Origin: Bacteroides sp.
Lineage (GTDB): Bacteria; Bacteroidota; Bacteroidia; Bacteroidales; Bacteroidaceae
Assembly: GCA_019414725.1 (NCBI GenBank)
Contig: DXLM01000010.1
Span: 1-58,206 of the forward strand
Reading direction: 5' to 3'
DNA length: 58,206 nt
Positions 8,905 through 16,734 of the stretch are shown in pieces; position 1 is the stretch's first letter, and the number at the start of each line of letters is the position of its first letter. The notes beneath the pieces are model-generated. The model was not told the DNA's origin, did not search any database, and worked only from the letters and a program-made list of their open reading frames with translations. A program made the translations under genes and the position numbers.

Positions 8905-9447
8905 ATGAAGAAGTTTATGAGTCTGATGTTGCTGGTTTGCGCATGTTTGCTGAACCAGCCGGTGAAGGCACAACAGGTTACTCCTGATAATGCCGGTTAT
9001 ATAGTAAAGGTAGGGGATATGGCTCCCGATTTTGAAATGGAACTGACAGACGGACAGAAAGTGAAACTCTCTGATTTGCGTGGCAAGGTGGTGATGCTTC
9101 AGTTCACTGCCAGTTGGTGTGGAGTTTGCCGAAAAGAGATGCCTTTTATTGAAAAAGATATCTGGTTGAAACATAAGGATAATAAAGCGTTTGCTCTCTT
9201 TGGAGTGGATCGGGACGAACCTTTGGAAACCGTAGTGGCTTTTGCCAAACGTACCGGCGTGACCTATCCGTTGGCTCTTGATCCGGGAGCTGATATTTTT
9301 GCCAGATATGCAGACCGTAAAGCGGGCATCACCCGTAATGTATTGATTGACAAAACGGGCAAGATTGTAATGCTGACCCGTTTGTACAATGAAGAAGAAT
9401 TCTCTTCTTTGTGCAAGAAGATAGATGAAATGTTGGGAGAAAAATAA
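8905..9447 (+). CDS. Secreted TlpA/thioredoxin-like thiol-disulfide oxidoreductase
   Basis: 180 residues. A signal peptide (about 1-22, MKKFMSLMLLVCACLL...VKAQ) is followed by an AhpC/TSA-Redoxin fold: GDMAPDFEMELTDGQKVKLSDLRGKVVMLQFTAS, then the active-site WCGVC near residue 71 and, later, the cis-Pro region GVTYPLAL. It acts outside the inner membrane, probably on disulfides of envelope proteins or cytochromes. The amidase gene starts 6 nt after its stop, so both are one operon. Family is clear; the partner is not known. Confidence 0.88.
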   Translation: MKKFMSLMLLVCACLLNQPVKAQQVTPDNAGYIVKVGDMAPDFEMELTDGQKVKLSDLRGKVVMLQFTASWCGVCRKEMPFIEKDIWLKHKDNKAFALFGVDRDEPLETVVAFAKRTGVTYPLALDPGADIFARYADRKAGITRNVLIDKTGKIVMLTRLYNEEEFSSLCKKIDEMLGEK

Positions 9448-9453
9448 CAGATA

Positions 9454-10260
9454 ATGAGAGGATCGGTACTATTTGTCACGTTTTTATTTTTTGTTCTATC
9501 ACCGCTTCTGGCGAAGAAAAAGCCTCGTACCGGCAAAGAGGCATTATTTGGAAAGGAATATGCTACCTATCAGATTACATCCAATGAACTAAGCGGAGCT
9601 TGTTTTTATTTGGTGAGTGGTCACGGAGGTCCCGATCCTGGGGCCATCGGTATCTATCAGGGGCGTCAGTTGCATGAGGATGAGTATGCATACGATATTA
9701 TTCTGCGGTTGGCACGTGAGTTGTTGTCACGCGGTGCGAAGGTGCATATTATCATTCAAGATAAGAAAGATGGTATTCGTGACGGTCATGTCCTGGCAAA
9801 CAGTAAACGTGAAACTTGCATGGGAGATCCTATTCCCTTGAATCAGGTGGCTCGTTTGAAGCAACGTTGTGACTGGGTGAATAAACTGTATCGGAAAGAT
9901 AAGAGCAGTTACAAACGAGCTGTATTTATTCATGTGGACAGTCGCAGTAAGGGACAGCAGACAGATGTGTTTTTTTATAACGCTCCTAAAAGTACGAAGG
10001 GTAGGCGGTTGGCCAATAACTTGCACCGTACCTTTGATAGGAAATATGACAAGCATCAGCCAAACCGTGGCTTTCGCGGAACGGTGAGTGAACGTAATTT
10101 GTATGTATTGCGTAATACGACTCCCGTAGCGGTGTTTTTGGAATTGGGAAATATCCGGAACAAGCGTGACCAACAACGGCTGGTTCTGAAGAATAACCGT
10201 CAGGCATTGGCAAATTGGATTGCGGAGGGAATAGTGAAAGACTATAAGCAAGGCAAATAG
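9454..10260 (+). CDS. N-acetylmuramoyl-L-alanine amidase (Amidase_3)
   Basis: 268 residues with an N-terminal signal sequence (about 1-20). The zinc site of Amidase_3 enzymes is visible: His in SGHGGPDPGAIG (near 56), Glu in LHEDEYAYDI (near 72) and His in FIHVDSR (near 154); the catalytic Glu lies in VFLELGNIRN (near 228). It cleaves the bond between MurNAc and the stem peptide in the periplasm, a step in daughter-cell separation or wall turnover. It is translated after the thioredoxin-like gene. No cell-wall binding repeats are attached. Confidence 0.9.
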   Translation: MRGSVLFVTFLFFVLSPLLAKKKPRTGKEALFGKEYATYQITSNELSGACFYLVSGHGGPDPGAIGIYQGRQLHEDEYAYDIILRLARELLSRGAKVHIIIQDKKDGIRDGHVLANSKRETCMGDPIPLNQVARLKQRCDWVNKLYRKDKSSYKRAVFIHVDSRSKGQQTDVFFYNAPKSTKGRRLANNLHRTFDRKYDKHQPNRGFRGTVSERNLYVLRNTTPVAVFLELGNIRNKRDQQRLVLKNNRQALANWIAEGIVKDYKQGK

Positions 10261-10396
10261 AATAGGGGCAACGGATGTGCTTTTGTTTTGCCAGCTTTGT
10301 GATGGTTGGGTGAGTTATAATCGGCAGAATGTGACTGGTGTTTGAGCTTGTGAAACTTCGAAATCAAGCCTTGCATATTAGAGTCGTGAAATAAAG

Positions 10397-10427
10397 AAAG
10401 GGAGTGACATTTTTTATCACTCCCTTT
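10397..10427. terminator. Bidirectional terminator between amidase and rng
   Basis: Arms AAAGGGAGTGA (10397-10407) and TCACTCCCTTT (10417-10427) enclose a T-rich 9-nt loop, with a T tract on the plus side and an A/T tail on the other. It separates two convergent genes. Confidence 0.85.
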
Positions 10428-10431
10428 TCTT

Positions 10432-12045
10432 TTACTTGATTTCGATTTCCTCTTTCATGTCTATCTCCTCACCGTGAACATCGGTGAACCGATATTGCAG
10501 GAAGGCCAGACTTTGGTCTGGGATAATCTTTATTCCGAATCCGTATTTCATTTGCCATTTGCGCTTCAGGGAAACCAGACCCTGATTCACATATGCTGCG
10601 ATGTACGGATGGATGTACAGCGTAAATCTCTTTATCTTCAATTTGTTGACCAGGTAGTCAATCTTACTCTCCAAAGTATCCGTAAAAAGGATGGATGGCT
10701 TTATGCTACCTTTCCCGAAGCAGGTGGGACAGGTTTCATTCGTGTTGACATCCATGGCAGGACGCACGCGTTGGCGGGTAATTTGCATCAATCCAAATTT
10801 ACTGAGGGGCAGAATGTTATGTTTTGCTCTGTCTTTCTGCATGTTTTGGCACATACGTTCGTACAGTTTCTGCCGGTTCTCTGCTAGATTCATATCAATG
10901 AAGTCAACCACGATAATACCACCCATATCACGCAATCTTAACTGGCGTGCCAGTTCGTCGGCGGCACCCAGGTTTACATCCAGTGCGTTAGCCTCCTGCC
11001 CGTTGGCAGATTTGGAGCGGTTTCCACTATTGACATCCACTACATGAAGTGCTTCTGTGTGTTCAATAATCAGGTAAGCTCCACTTTTATACGAAATGGT
11101 TTTCCCGAAAGAGGATTTGATTTGTTTGGTAATACCGAAATTGTCGAATATGGGAAGCTGACCCTTGTACAGTTTTACGATTTCGGCTCGTTCAGGGGCG
11201 ATAAGTGATACATAATCCTTAATCTCATGGAACACTGTTTCATCGTTCACATAGATGTTCTCATAAGACGGATTGAAAAGATCGCGCAACATGGCCACTG
11301 TGCGGCTGGTCTCTTCGTATACCAATGCCGGCAGTTTGGGAGCCTTCTGTACTTTAGTGATTGTTTCTTCCCAATGTTTCAGCAAGACTTTAAGCTCTGC
11401 ATCAAGCTCGGCCACCCTTTTGCCTTCCGCTACGGTGCGTACAATCACTCCGAAGTTTTTCGGTTTGATGCTTTGCAATAACTGTTTCAGACGGGCGCGT
11501 TCTTCGCTCGATTTAATTTTTTGTGATACCGAAACCTTATCGTTGAAAGGGATTAATACCAAATAACGTCCGGCGAATGACAATTCGCAGGTTAGTCTGG
11601 GGCCCTTGGTCGAGATAGGTTCCTTTACAATCTGCACAATAACTTCCTGACCTTGCTGGAGGGTGGTTGAAACCGTCCCTTCCTTTTCAATATCAGGCAG
11701 CATAGTAGCTTTTGTGATGGGAAAAAGTTTTTTACGGTCGCTTAAAACTTGCTTCAGATACTTCTGATAAGAATGAAATTGAGGACCTAGGTCTAGATAA
11801 TGAAGAAAAGCATCTTTTTCAAAGCCGACATCCACGAAACAGGCATTAAGGCCGGGCATTAGTTTCTTTACCCGTCCCAAATACATATTTCCCACATTGA
11901 AGGAAGCACTTCTCCCTTCTTTCTGAAATTCCACCAACGCTTTATCTTCAAGGAGTGCGATGGAAATCTCTTTGGGTTGTACGTCTACTACTAGTTCGCT
12001 TGTCACTTTTGTATTTTTAAATTGTTCACTTTTCTCATTAAACAA
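10432..12045 (-). CDS. rng: Ribonuclease G/E family endoribonuclease
   Basis: 537 residues, longer than the E. coli enzyme (489). It cleaves single-stranded RNA in rRNA and mRNA maturation. An S1-like domain starts near residue 39 (GRSASFNVGNMYLGRVKKLMPGLNACFVDVGF). The catalytic DNase I-like core holds VVDVNSGN (near 336) and VVDFIDMN (near 376), whose Asp residues bind Mg2+. CPTCFGKG (near 440) is the Zn-link that holds RNase E/G dimers together. It is preceded by HU and a tiny basic protein gene on the same strand. Confidence 0.94.
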   Translation of the reverse strand: MFNEKSEQFKNTKVTSELVVDVQPKEISIALLEDKALVEFQKEGRSASFNVGNMYLGRVKKLMPGLNACFVDVGFEKDAFLHYLDLGPQFHSYQKYLKQVLSDRKKLFPITKATMLPDIEKEGTVSTTLQQGQEVIVQIVKEPISTKGPRLTCELSFAGRYLVLIPFNDKVSVSQKIKSSEERARLKQLLQSIKPKNFGVIVRTVAEGKRVAELDAELKVLLKHWEETITKVQKAPKLPALVYEETSRTVAMLRDLFNPSYENIYVNDETVFHEIKDYVSLIAPERAEIVKLYKGQLPIFDNFGITKQIKSSFGKTISYKSGAYLIIEHTEALHVVDVNSGNRSKSANGQEANALDVNLGAADELARQLRLRDMGGIIVVDFIDMNLAENRQKLYERMCQNMQKDRAKHNILPLSKFGLMQITRQRVRPAMDVNTNETCPTCFGKGSIKPSILFTDTLESKIDYLVNKLKIKRFTLYIHPYIAAYVNQGLVSLKRKWQMKYGFGIKIIPDQSLAFLQYRFTDVHGEEIDMKEEIEIK

Positions 12046-12117
12046 AGAACAAACCTGAAAGACTTTTGTTGCTTTGCAAGGTTTGTTCTTTATTTGTCGT
12101 CACAGACAGACTACAAA

Positions 12118-12210
12118 TTATTTTTTGCTTTTATGTCTGTTCTTTCTTAGTCTTTTTTTACGCTTGTGAGTAGACATTTTGTGTCTTTTTTTCTTCTTTC
12201 CGCTTGGCAT
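12118..12210 (-). CDS. 30-residue basic protein, AURKAIP1/COX24-like
   Basis: An ATG-to-TAA reading of 30 residues starts MPSGKKKKRHKMSTHKRKKR; more than half is Lys, Arg or His. This is the pattern of short Bacteroidetes proteins with an AURKAIP1/COX24 domain, related to the end of mitochondrial ribosomal protein mS38, so a small-subunit ribosomal role is likely. That role is inferred from the family, not shown here. It is 34 nt downstream of HU and 72 nt upstream of rng, both on the same strand. It is easily missed because of its size. Confidence 0.8.
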   Translation of the reverse strand: MPSGKKKKRHKMSTHKRKKRLRKNRHKSKK

Positions 12211-12244
12211 AGCTTCAAATTTTATGGGTTAATACTCTTGTTTA

Positions 12245-12520
12245 TTATTTCTTTACTGATAATGTAAATGTCTTAGCTGGTTTAAATGCCGGAATATTGT
12301 GCTCCGGAATAATGATTGTAGTGTTCTTTGAAATGTTGCGAGCAGTCTTCTGAGCTCTTTTCTTCACTACAAAACTTCCAAAACCACGCAGGTACACATT
12401 TTCTTCTTTAGATAATGAATCCTTTACTGTATCCATGAAAGCCTCAAGTGTGGTTAACACTGTCACCTTGTCAATACCGGTATTTTTCGTAATTTCGTTT
12501 ACGATATCTGCTTTAGTCAT
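12245..12520 (-). CDS. HU/IHF-family DNA-binding protein
   Basis: 91 residues, the normal length. The N-terminal helices (MTKADIVNEITKNTGIDKVTV) and the DNA-gripping segment GFGSFVVKKRAQKTARN, followed by the arm with PEHNIPAFKPAKTF, are typical of HU/IHF. It binds and bends DNA as part of the nucleoid. In the arm, IPEHNIP replaces the more common IPAxxxP, but the Pro is kept. It probably leads a transcript with the COX24-like gene; a TATATTTG box lies at 12568-12575. Confidence 0.93.
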   Translation of the reverse strand: MTKADIVNEITKNTGIDKVTVLTTLEAFMDTVKDSLSKEENVYLRGFGSFVVKKRAQKTARNISKNTTIIIPEHNIPAFKPAKTFTLSVKK

Positions 12521-12567
12521 TTCGCTAAATAATTATTGTTATACTTATATCTTAATTTTTTGGACTG

Positions 12568-12575
12568 CAAATATA
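12568..12575 (-). promoter_or_regulatory. -7 element of the HU gene
   Basis: TATATTTG on the minus strand, 48 nt upstream of the HU ATG, is an exact TAnnTTTG match. No -33 TTTG is visible. Confidence 0.5.
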
Positions 12576-12651
12576 TAGCTTTTCTCCCTCTTTAAGAAAT
12601 ATATTCAGAATAAATTTCCTAAAAAAAGCATCTTCTTCCATTTTCTTGGTT

Positions 12652-12659
12652 TACTTTTG
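12652..12659 (+). promoter_or_regulatory. -7 element of mutY
   Basis: TACTTTTG matches TAnnTTTG, 40 nt upstream of the mutY ATG at 12700. No TTTG is seen at the -33 distance. Confidence 0.5.
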
Positions 12660-12699
12660 CGGAAATATTGCATAGAATGCACTTTTATATAATACTGAT

Positions 12700-13758
12700 A
12701 TGGAGAATTTTAGCAGAAAATTGATAGATTGGTATAGGGAAAACGGGCGTGATTTGCCGTGGAGAAGGACAAAAAATCCTTATTTGATATGGATCTCGGA
12801 GATTATTCTACAACAAACTCGTGTGGTTCAGGGATATGATTACTATCAACGTTTTGTGGCCCGTTTTCCTGATGTGTTCGCACTGGCGGCAGCCGATGAG
12901 GATGAGGTGATGAAATATTGGCAGGGGCTGGGGTATTATTCCCGTGCGAGAAATTTGCATGCTGCGGCCAGAAGGATGGCAGAGGCAGGAGGATTTCCTG
13001 TAACATACACTGGGGTGCGTGCTTTGAAAGGAGTGGGAGAATATACAGCAGCGGCTATTTGTTCATTTGCTTACGGTATGCCATACGCAGTGGTGGACGG
13101 TAATGTGTATCGGGTGCTGTCCCGTTGGTTGGGCATTGATACCCCCATTGATTCGGCGGAAGGAAAGAAACTGTTTGTCCGGGTTGCCGATGAGTTGCTG
13201 GACCGTGAGCGCCCTGGTCTCTACAACCAGGCTATCATGGATTTTGGAGCTTTGCAGTGTACTCCGGTAGCGCCCGACTGCCTGTTTTGTCCGCTAAACG
13301 ATTCTTGTGTGGCGCGTCTGAAGGGGATTGCCGGCTCTTTGCCTGTGAAGCAACATAAAAACAAGGTGACTAATCGTTATTTTAATTATATATATGTACG
13401 CATGGGCGCGTATACCTTTATACATAAGCGCAGCGGAAATGATATATGGAAAAATTTGTATGAACCGCCTTTGATAGAAACGGATCGTGAGTGGACGGAA
13501 GAGGAACTGTATGCATCGCCACAGTTTCGAGGGATGCTGGCCGGGGGAGAGGAGCCCATAGTGCGGCTGGTGCGGAAAGGGGTGAAGCACGTGTTATCCC
13601 ACCGGGTGATTTACGCAAATTTTTATGAAGTGATTCTCCCTGAGAATTCGGCTTCTTTTGCGAAGTATCAGAGAATAAGCGTGGAAGATTTGCATAAATT
13701 TGCCGTATCGCGTTTGGTGAATCAGTTTTTTTCGCTAATTTTGGAGCCTAATAATTAA
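12700..13758 (+). CDS. mutY: A/G-specific adenine DNA glycosylase
   Basis: 352 residues. It removes adenine mispaired with 8-oxoguanine. In order: the catalytic Glu region (ISEIILQQTRV, near 31-41), the helix-hairpin-helix LKGVGEYTAAAI (near 110), the catalytic Asp in AVVDGNVYRVLSR (near 134), the 4Fe-4S cluster Cys residues (C-x6-C-x2-C-x5-C, from CTPVAPDC to DSC, near 187-203) and a C-terminal NUDIX-like 8-oxoG reader with KHVLSHR near 290. The ssb gene follows after 14 nt. Confidence 0.96.
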   Translation: MENFSRKLIDWYRENGRDLPWRRTKNPYLIWISEIILQQTRVVQGYDYYQRFVARFPDVFALAAADEDEVMKYWQGLGYYSRARNLHAAARRMAEAGGFPVTYTGVRALKGVGEYTAAAICSFAYGMPYAVVDGNVYRVLSRWLGIDTPIDSAEGKKLFVRVADELLDRERPGLYNQAIMDFGALQCTPVAPDCLFCPLNDSCVARLKGIAGSLPVKQHKNKVTNRYFNYIYVRMGAYTFIHKRSGNDIWKNLYEPPLIETDREWTEEELYASPQFRGMLAGGEEPIVRLVRKGVKHVLSHRVIYANFYEVILPENSASFAKYQRISVEDLHKFAVSRLVNQFFSLILEPNN

Positions 13759-13772
13759 AAAGGAATAATAGA

Positions 13773-14240
13773 ATGTCAGTAAATAAAGTCATTTTGATTG
13801 GAAATGTAGGAAAGGACCCTGATGTGAGATATTTGGATACCGGCATTGCCGTTGCCACTTTCTCGTTGGCCACTACCGATCGTGCCTATACGTTGCAGAA
13901 TGGAACACAGGTTCCCGAACGTACGGAATGGCATAATATCGTGTTATGGAGAGGACTGGCCCAAACTGCGGAAAAATATGTCCGTAAGGGCGACAAACTC
14001 TACATAGAAGGGAAAATCCGCAGCCGTTCATACGATGACCAGAATGGCATAAAACGCACCATTGTCGAGATTTTTGCTGATAATATGGAGATGCTGACCC
14101 CGCGTAATACCTCGCAGCAACCGGGTACAGGATATGTACCGCAGGCACAAGCGGTATCCCGGCAGCAGGTGTCTGCACAAACGGCTCCGCAGCAACAGCA
14201 AGTTTCGGATAATAGCCTGACAGACGATTTACCTTTTTAA
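13773..14240 (+). CDS. ssb: Single-stranded DNA-binding protein
   Basis: 155 residues. An OB-fold (about 1-110: MSVNKVILIGNVGKDPDVRYL, TEWHNIVLWRGLAQTAEKYVRKGDKLYIEGK) is followed by a Gln-rich flexible linker and the acidic tip DDLPF that recruits repair and replication proteins. It is in an operon with mutY upstream and gldE downstream. Confidence 0.97.
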   Translation: MSVNKVILIGNVGKDPDVRYLDTGIAVATFSLATTDRAYTLQNGTQVPERTEWHNIVLWRGLAQTAEKYVRKGDKLYIEGKIRSRSYDDQNGIKRTIVEIFADNMEMLTPRNTSQQPGTGYVPQAQAVSRQQVSAQTAPQQQQVSDNSLTDDLPF

Positions 14241-14276
14241 TTAAGAGAACTTGATGTTTAACTAAAACCAGATTCC

Positions 14277-15629
14277 TTGGACCCTGACTCGTATTTATGC
14301 CGCTTGGCGGATTTATTTGACGGTGTAACCGTAACGGCTCCTACCATGGGAGCTATCATAGCTATCTTGTTAGCTGTTTTATTGTTGTATGCCTCAGGCT
14401 TTGTGTCTGCTTCGGAAATAGCTTTCTTTTCCCTTTCACCTGTTGATTTAAGTGAGATAGAGGAAGGAAAACATACTTCGGACAGACGTATCAGCGCCCT
14501 GCTGAATGATTCCGAACGCTTGTTAGCGACTATTCTTATCTCTAATAATTTTGTCAATGTAACCATTATCATGCTGTGCAATTACTTTTTTGCCAGCACC
14601 ATACACTTTGGAAATTCCGTGATTCTGGAATTCCTGCTAATAACGGTTGTCCTTACTTTTCTGCTGTTGCTTTTCGGTGAAATCATGCCTAAAATTTATT
14701 CGGCACAGAACACGTTGAAGTTTTGCCGTAAGGCAGCTCCTGCCATTTCTTTTTTAAAGAAATTCTTTTCACCTTTGTCGGCATTGCTGGTCCGTTCTTC
14801 CTTTTTGGTGAACAGATGTGTGGCAAAAAGGAATTATAATATTTCTGTCGACGAACTTTCACAGGCTTTGGAACTGACGGACAAGAGTGAGATTTCAGAG
14901 GAAAGCAATATTCTGGAAGGTATTATCCGTTTTGGTGAGGAAACGGCTAAGGAAGTGATGACTTCCCGGCTGGATATGGTGGACTTGGAAATCAATACTC
15001 CTTATTCCGATGTGTTGAAATGTATTGTGGAAAATGCCTATTCCCGTATTCCGGTATATGCCGAATCGCGGGATAATATAAAGGGGATTCTTTATATAAA
15101 GGATTTGCTTCCTCATTTGGGCAAGGGCGACAACTTTCGTTGGCAGACATTGGTCCGTCCTGCTTACTTTGTACCTGAAACGAAGATGATTGATGACCTT
15201 TTGCGTGATTTTCAGGCGAACAAGATCCATATTGCCATCGTTGTCGATGAGTTTGGAGGTACTTCGGGCATTGTTACAATGGAGGATATCATCGAGGAGA
15301 TTGTAGGAGAGATTAATGATGAATACGATGATGAAGAGCGTACGTATGTGAAACTGAATGACCGTACCTATATATTCGAGGCAAAAACCTTGCTGTCCGA
15401 TTTTTATAAGATTATGAAAGCTGATCCTGCTCTTTTCGAGAAAGTGGAAGGAGATGCGGACACTTTGGCCGGTTTGTTGCTGGAAATAAAAGGGGAGTTT
15501 CCTGTATTGCACGAGCGGTTAGATTATGGGAATTATCATTTTGAGGTACTTGAAATGAATACGCGCCGCATTTTGAAAGTAAAAGTTATCGTTGACTCTT
15601 CCAGCTCCGTGGAAGAAGAAAAGAAATAG
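14277..15629 (+). CDS. gldE: GldE-like CNNM/CorC-family transmembrane protein with CBS domains
   Basis: 450 residues if read from TTG at 14277; the first ATG in frame is at 14346, after the start of the conserved N-terminus, and a stop lies just upstream of the TTG, so a TTG start is plausible. A DUF21/CNNM membrane domain (about 20-190, four helices) is followed by two CBS motifs (about 205-330, MTSRLDMVDLE and VDEFGGTSGIVTMEDIIEEIVGEI) and a C-terminal CorC/HlyC domain. In gliding relatives GldE pairs with GldD. The order mutY-ssb-gldE is a familiar Bacteroidetes arrangement, but a PPTase gene follows here instead of gldD. Ion transport is the family's suspected activity. Confidence 0.85.
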   Translation: MDPDSYLCRLADLFDGVTVTAPTMGAIIAILLAVLLLYASGFVSASEIAFFSLSPVDLSEIEEGKHTSDRRISALLNDSERLLATILISNNFVNVTIIMLCNYFFASTIHFGNSVILEFLLITVVLTFLLLLFGEIMPKIYSAQNTLKFCRKAAPAISFLKKFFSPLSALLVRSSFLVNRCVAKRNYNISVDELSQALELTDKSEISEESNILEGIIRFGEETAKEVMTSRLDMVDLEINTPYSDVLKCIVENAYSRIPVYAESRDNIKGILYIKDLLPHLGKGDNFRWQTLVRPAYFVPETKMIDDLLRDFQANKIHIAIVVDEFGGTSGIVTMEDIIEEIVGEINDEYDDEERTYVKLNDRTYIFEAKTLLSDFYKIMKADPALFEKVEGDADTLAGLLLEIKGEFPVLHERLDYGNYHFEVLEMNTRRILKVKVIVDSSSSVEEEKK

Positions 15630-15637
15630 ATTTTATT

Positions 15638-16264
15638 ATGCCTTTATACCGTACTTATATCGAAGGGGAGTTTCTGCTTGGAATATGGAAGTCTGATGAA
15701 ACAACGGAACAACTGCTGGCATCATTGGAGCATAAAGACTGGTATAGGGAGAAATTGGCTGTTCTTTCCGAAAAACGGAAGCATGAATGGTTGTCGGTAC
15801 GTGTGCTGCTGAAGGCTTTGTGTGGAGAAGAAAAGGAGATAGCTTATTACTCTTCGGGAAGGCCTTATCTAAAGGATGGAAGCCGGTATATCAGCATCTC
15901 GCATACTCGCGGTTATGTGGCGGTGGCGCTTCATTCTTCCTGTGAGGTGGGAATGGATATAGAGCAGTATGGAACCAGAGTGCGGAAAGTAGCTTCCCGT
16001 TTTATTCGTTCCGATGAAGAACCCGCAATGATGGAAGGAGATGAAGTTTATGCTTTATTGCTCCATTGGTCGGCCAAGGAGGCACTGTTCAAACTGATGG
16101 GAGTAGAGGAGGTGGATTTCATTCGTCATCTTCGTATTTTTCCTTTCAGCTTGTCGGAAGAGGGGGAGTTCGAGGCATGCGAATATCGTACAGGCCGGCA
16201 GGAACGTTATCGGGTCCGTTATGTCACTCATCCCGATTTTGTATTGACTTGGATTATAAAATAA
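15638..16264 (+). CDS. 4'-phosphopantetheinyl transferase, Sfp-type
   Basis: 208 residues. It transfers the phosphopantetheine arm of CoA to a Ser of acyl- or peptidyl-carrier proteins. The two Mg2+/CoA motifs are clear: VGMDIEQYG (near 104) and HWSAKEALFKLMG (near 145). SYYSSGRPYLKDGSRYISISHTRGY (near 67-90) is the substrate-binding block before them. It starts 8 nt after gldE. No PKS or NRPS cluster is nearby, so the target is probably the fatty-acid ACP or a distant cluster. Confidence 0.9.
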   Translation: MPLYRTYIEGEFLLGIWKSDETTEQLLASLEHKDWYREKLAVLSEKRKHEWLSVRVLLKALCGEEKEIAYYSSGRPYLKDGSRYISISHTRGYVAVALHSSCEVGMDIEQYGTRVRKVASRFIRSDEEPAMMEGDEVYALLLHWSAKEALFKLMGVEEVDFIRHLRIFPFSLSEEGEFEACEYRTGRQERYRVRYVTHPDFVLTWIIK

Positions 16265-16292
16265 TGCTCAGGCGAATCACTTCGGCTGAGCA
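16265..16292 (-). terminator. Terminator at the end of the riboswitch transcript
   Basis: TGCTCAG/CTGAGCA closes a hairpin with inner CGAA/TTCG pairs and a TCAC loop. On the minus strand it is followed by TTATTTTA, so it ends leftward transcription coming from the riboswitch. It lies immediately after the PPTase stop codon. Confidence 0.7.
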
Positions 16293-16314
16293 CTCCAAAT
16301 AAACTTGGCAGAGT

Positions 16315-16398
16315 TTACTTTAAAATAAATTTTCTTTTTACCTGATATTCTTTTCCGGACAGTGAAACGGAGAAAATAGCGGATGTGCTTAAAGGCAT
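16315..16398 (-). CDS. Possible 27-residue peptide behind the cobalamin riboswitch
   Basis: An ATG 60 nt downstream of the B12 box opens a reading of 27 codons (starting MPLSTSAIFSVSLSG, ending in a basic tail KRKFILK) that stops before the terminator hairpin. It is the only start-to-stop reading at the place where a riboswitch-controlled gene should begin. It matches no family I know. It may be a real small protein, a remnant of a lost cobalamin-related gene, or chance. Confidence 0.3.
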   Translation of the reverse strand: MPLSTSAIFSVSLSGKEYQVKRKFILK

Positions 16399-16449
16399 CC
16401 CTTACGTTCAGTGTTCCAAGCTCTTTCCTCGAAAGCTTCAGATTTGATA

Positions 16450-16632
16450 AATGCACAGGCAGGTCTTCTGACTCGTTTCCGCTATAAGCACCTTCCCGGA
16501 AATTATCCCAGTGGTTATTGGCATTTTGCTTATGCGTTTAGTGAAACATACAGCAGCGGGACTGTTCAGGATTCTCACCTTGATTCCCTTTTAATCATTC
16601 ACCTCGGAGGGGAGATAAATGAACCGATGCAC
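16450..16632 (-). promoter_or_regulatory. Cobalamin (B12) riboswitch
   Basis: Read on the minus strand, the conserved blocks occur in order. First comes AAAAGGGAATCAAGGTGAGAA leading into TCC (about 16592-16569), then ACAGTCCCGCTGCTGT (about 16565-16550). Next is TTCCGGGAAGGTGC (about 16502-16489), and finally the B12 box GTCAGAAGACCTGCC (16472-16458). A short P1 can form from GTGCAT segments at both ends. This is the AdoCbl-type aptamer that normally controls btuB-like or cobalamin genes. Here only a 27-codon reading follows before a terminator. The plus-strand open frame across this region is antisense to it and not a gene. Confidence 0.92.
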
Positions 16633-16634
16633 CG

Positions 16635-16664
16635 CAAAGATACAGTTTATATTTAAGAAAACAA
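16635..16664 (-). promoter_or_regulatory. Promoter of the cobalamin riboswitch RNA
   Basis: On the minus strand TATCTTTG at 16642-16635 follows a TTG (16664-16662) by 19 nt, the Bacteroides promoter pattern. The start of transcription falls at or next to the 5' side of the riboswitch P1, so the RNA has its own promoter and does not depend on the histidine kinase gene upstream. Confidence 0.7.
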
Positions 16665-16684
16665 TTATCTTTCTTTATTTTTTG

Positions 16685-16724
16685 GAGCCTGTTTAAATTT
16701 TGAAGAAAATTTAGAAACAGGCTC
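16685..16724 (-). terminator. Hairpin after the histidine kinase gene
   Basis: Arms GAGCCTGTTT and AAACAGGCTC flank an inner AAATTTT/AAAATTT stem with a GAAG loop. It lies 11 nt past the kinase stop and separates it from the riboswitch unit. No strong U tract follows, so termination strength is uncertain. Confidence 0.6.
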
Positions 16725-16734
16725 TTGTATCCTC

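Noticed and set aside
16411..16656. 81-codon plus-strand open frame
   Set aside because: It is antisense to the cobalamin riboswitch; the RNA explains the sequence conservation and the protein has no family features.
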